Source of the DNA: Bacteroidota bacterium | GTDB lineage: Bacteria > Bacteroidota > Bacteroidia > M30B66 | DNA: 6,533 nt | Direction: 5' to 3' | Assembly (NCBI GenBank): GCA_020438185.1 | Contig: JAGQVC010000102.1 | Span: 1-6,533, forward strand | In this document: positions 5,456 to 6,533 of the stretch, in pieces | Position numbering within the stretch: the stretch's first letter is position 1 | Layout: every line of letters starts with the position of its first letter | Position numbers and translations under genes: made by a program | Notes under the pieces: model-generated | The model's database searches: none | The model's input: only the letters and a program-made list of their open reading frames with translations | Told to the model about the DNA's origin: nothing

Positions 5456-6205
5456 ATGATTCAAAACGATAGGAAACCTACAATTCAGACCTGTTACTCA
5501 CCTGCACTTTATGATTTATTTCATGAAGAAAACGCAATAGTGGTAGCAGTTGATATTCTGAGGGCAACTTCAGCAATTTGCACTGCATTCGAACATGGTG
5601 TTAAAAGCATGATTCCGGTTGCCGGACTGGAAGAAGCATTTGAATACAAGAGAAATGGATATCTTGTTGCAGCTGAGCGAAATGCTGTTAAGCAGGACGG
5701 AGTGGATTTCGGTAATTCACCTTTGCATTACATTTCTCCCGAGATTAAAGGAAAAACAATTGTTATCTCCACTACCAACGGTACCCAGGCAATAGAAGCA
5801 GCAAAAGGCAAAGCAACCATAGTAATTGGCTCATTTCTGAATCTCAGTGCCCTGGCTGGATGGCTTAGTGAGCAAAATCGGAACATTCTTATTCTTTGTG
5901 CGGGCTGGAAGAATAAATTTAACATGGAAGATAGTCTATTCGCAGGAGCCCTGGCCAATAAACTAATAGAATCAGGCGAATTTGAAACACTTTGCGATTC
6001 TACTATAGCAGCAGGCTATCTTTATGAACGAGCAAGTGACAATATGTTTGAGTTTCTGGGACGCTCTTCCCACCGTCACCGACTAAAGGACCTGGATTTA
6101 GAGGAAGATATCAAATTCTGCCTGCAGCAGGATATTTTTACCAGCATTCCTGTTTTCAATGGGAAAGAACTTGTGAACCTGAAAGCGATTCAAGAACCCG
6201 TTTAA
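5456..6205 (+). CDS. comB: 2-phosphosulfolactate phosphatase family protein (ComB-like)
   Basis: The 249-residue product belongs to the ComB family. In methanogens this Mg2+-dependent phosphatase converts 2-phosphosulfolactate to sulfolactate in coenzyme M synthesis. Family motifs are AVDILRATSAICTAFEHGV (31-49), VAAERNA (71-77), VDFGNSPL (83-90), VISTTNGTQAIEAA (103-116), IGSFLNLSALAGWL (124-137), ILCAGWKNKFNMEDSLFAGAL (146-166) and the near-terminal SSHRHRL (204-210). All are intact and the length is typical. Many bacteria that do not make coenzyme M carry a homologue, including many Bacteroidota, and its real substrate there is not established, so the symbol denotes family and not proven role. 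The ATG at 5456 is 19 bp after the gcvT stop and no promoter or terminator lies between, so the two are probably co-transcribed. The next gene starts 21 bp downstream. Confidence 0.92.
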   Translation: MIQNDRKPTIQTCYSPALYDLFHEENAIVVAVDILRATSAICTAFEHGVKSMIPVAGLEEAFEYKRNGYLVAAERNAVKQDGVDFGNSPLHYISPEIKGKTIVISTTNGTQAIEAAKGKATIVIGSFLNLSALAGWLSEQNRNILILCAGWKNKFNMEDSLFAGALANKLIESGEFETLCDSTIAAGYLYERASDNMFEFLGRSSHRHRLKDLDLEEDIKFCLQQDIFTSIPVFNGKELVNLKAIQEPV

Positions 6206-6226
6206 TTAACTTGCAAGAAAAAAACA

Positions 6227-6533
6227 ATGCGCTTTTTCAGGATTTTTGTGGCTTTTGCCATTCTCAGCATTGCCGGACTGGTTTTACTACCTGCGGCCGA
6301 AGGGTGGGGATTTTTTGCGCACAGGCAAATTAATCGCATAGCGGTTTTCACTTTACCACCTGAGCTTTTCGGATTTTACAAAAGAAATATTGAGTTTATC
6401 ACCGAACATGCAGTTGACCCTGACAAGCGGAGATATGCTGTTGAAGGTGAAGCGCAACGACATTTTATTGATCTGGACCGTTACGGAGCATCGCCACTGG
6501 ATTCGATGCCGCGCAAATGGCAGGATGCCGTTG
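6227..6533 (+). CDS. Secreted zinc-dependent phospholipase C-like protein, N-terminal part
   Basis: I translated this frame by hand from ATG 6227; 102 residues are visible before the window ends. Residues 1-26 form a signal peptide with a long hydrophobic core (IFVAFAILSIAGLVLLPAA). The mature part opens with WGFFAHRQINRIAVFTLP (27-44), continues with EHAVDPDKRRYAVEGEAQRHFIDLDRYG (60-87) and runs into DSMPRKWQDAV. In the zinc-dependent phospholipase C and S1/P1 nuclease superfamily, an N-terminal Trp, early His and Asp residues, and later His/Asp residues bind three zinc ions. Trp27, His32, Asp64 (or Asp66) and His79 sit plausibly in those roles. Bacteroidota homologues are usually annotated as zinc-dependent phospholipase C family proteins. 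Substrate cannot be told from the sequence; phospholipid or nucleic-acid phosphodiesters are both possible. It sits 21 bp after comB and is probably the third gene of the gcvT-comB transcript. Confidence 0.85.
   Translation, partial: MRFFRIFVAFAILSIAGLVLLPAAEGWGFFAHRQINRIAVFTLPPELFGFYKRNIEFITEHAVDPDKRRYAVEGEAQRHFIDLDRYGASPLDSMPRKWQDAV

Noticed and set aside
5728..5958. Minus-strand frame of 76 codons inside comB
   Set aside because: It is antisense to conserved comB motifs and has no independent support.
1..6533. A defence, mobile or CRISPR system
   Set aside because: No transposase, integrase, nuclease-helicase pair, toxin-antitoxin pair, direct-repeat array or terminal inverted repeats are visible. 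The gene set looks like ordinary chromosomal content.

Overview
The window looks like ordinary chromosomal DNA from a member of the Bacteroidota. Four lines of evidence point there: several genes are preceded by the phylum's -7 box TAnnTTTG (positions 367, 1335, 3060 and 4308), start codons mostly lack Shine-Dalgarno sequences, intergenic DNA is AT-rich, and the gene content includes DUF4476 repeats, a DUF4199-type membrane protein, a small Zn-ribbon protein and gcvT next to comB. I cannot assign a genus. No rRNA, tRNA, CRISPR array, insertion sequence or phage gene is visible.

Layout. Positions 1-182 hold the N-terminal part of a Zn-ribbon protein gene on the minus strand, which continues beyond the left edge. 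A 257-bp AT-rich divergent spacer (183-439) leads to ssb (440-796, plus), a short single-stranded DNA-binding protein without the usual acidic tail. A 12-bp stem followed by T5 (804-867) terminates it against a convergent gene for a small secreted protein of unknown function (866-1318, minus). Divergent from that is a four-helix membrane protein (1426-1929, plus), which converges with only 3 bp to spare on a secreted, probably outer-membrane-associated protein (1933-3036, minus, GTG start). Upstream of that on the same strand lies a secreted protein made of three DUF4476 repeats (3107-4216, minus).

The right third is a plus-strand cluster that is probably one operon. It contains gcvT (T-protein of the glycine cleavage system; start best placed at 4336, not 4303), comB (2-phosphosulfolactate phosphatase family, 19 bp downstream) and the beginning of a secreted zinc-dependent phospholipase C-like enzyme (21 bp downstream, cut by the window end). 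The three belong to unrelated functional classes, so the cluster is better read as co-transcription than as a known pathway.

I found no convincing undescribed multi-gene system. The points most worth a second look are the internal triplication in the DUF4476 protein with one evenly spaced cysteine pair per repeat, the comB homologue in a context without visible coenzyme M genes, the tail-less SSB, and the gcvT start-site correction.
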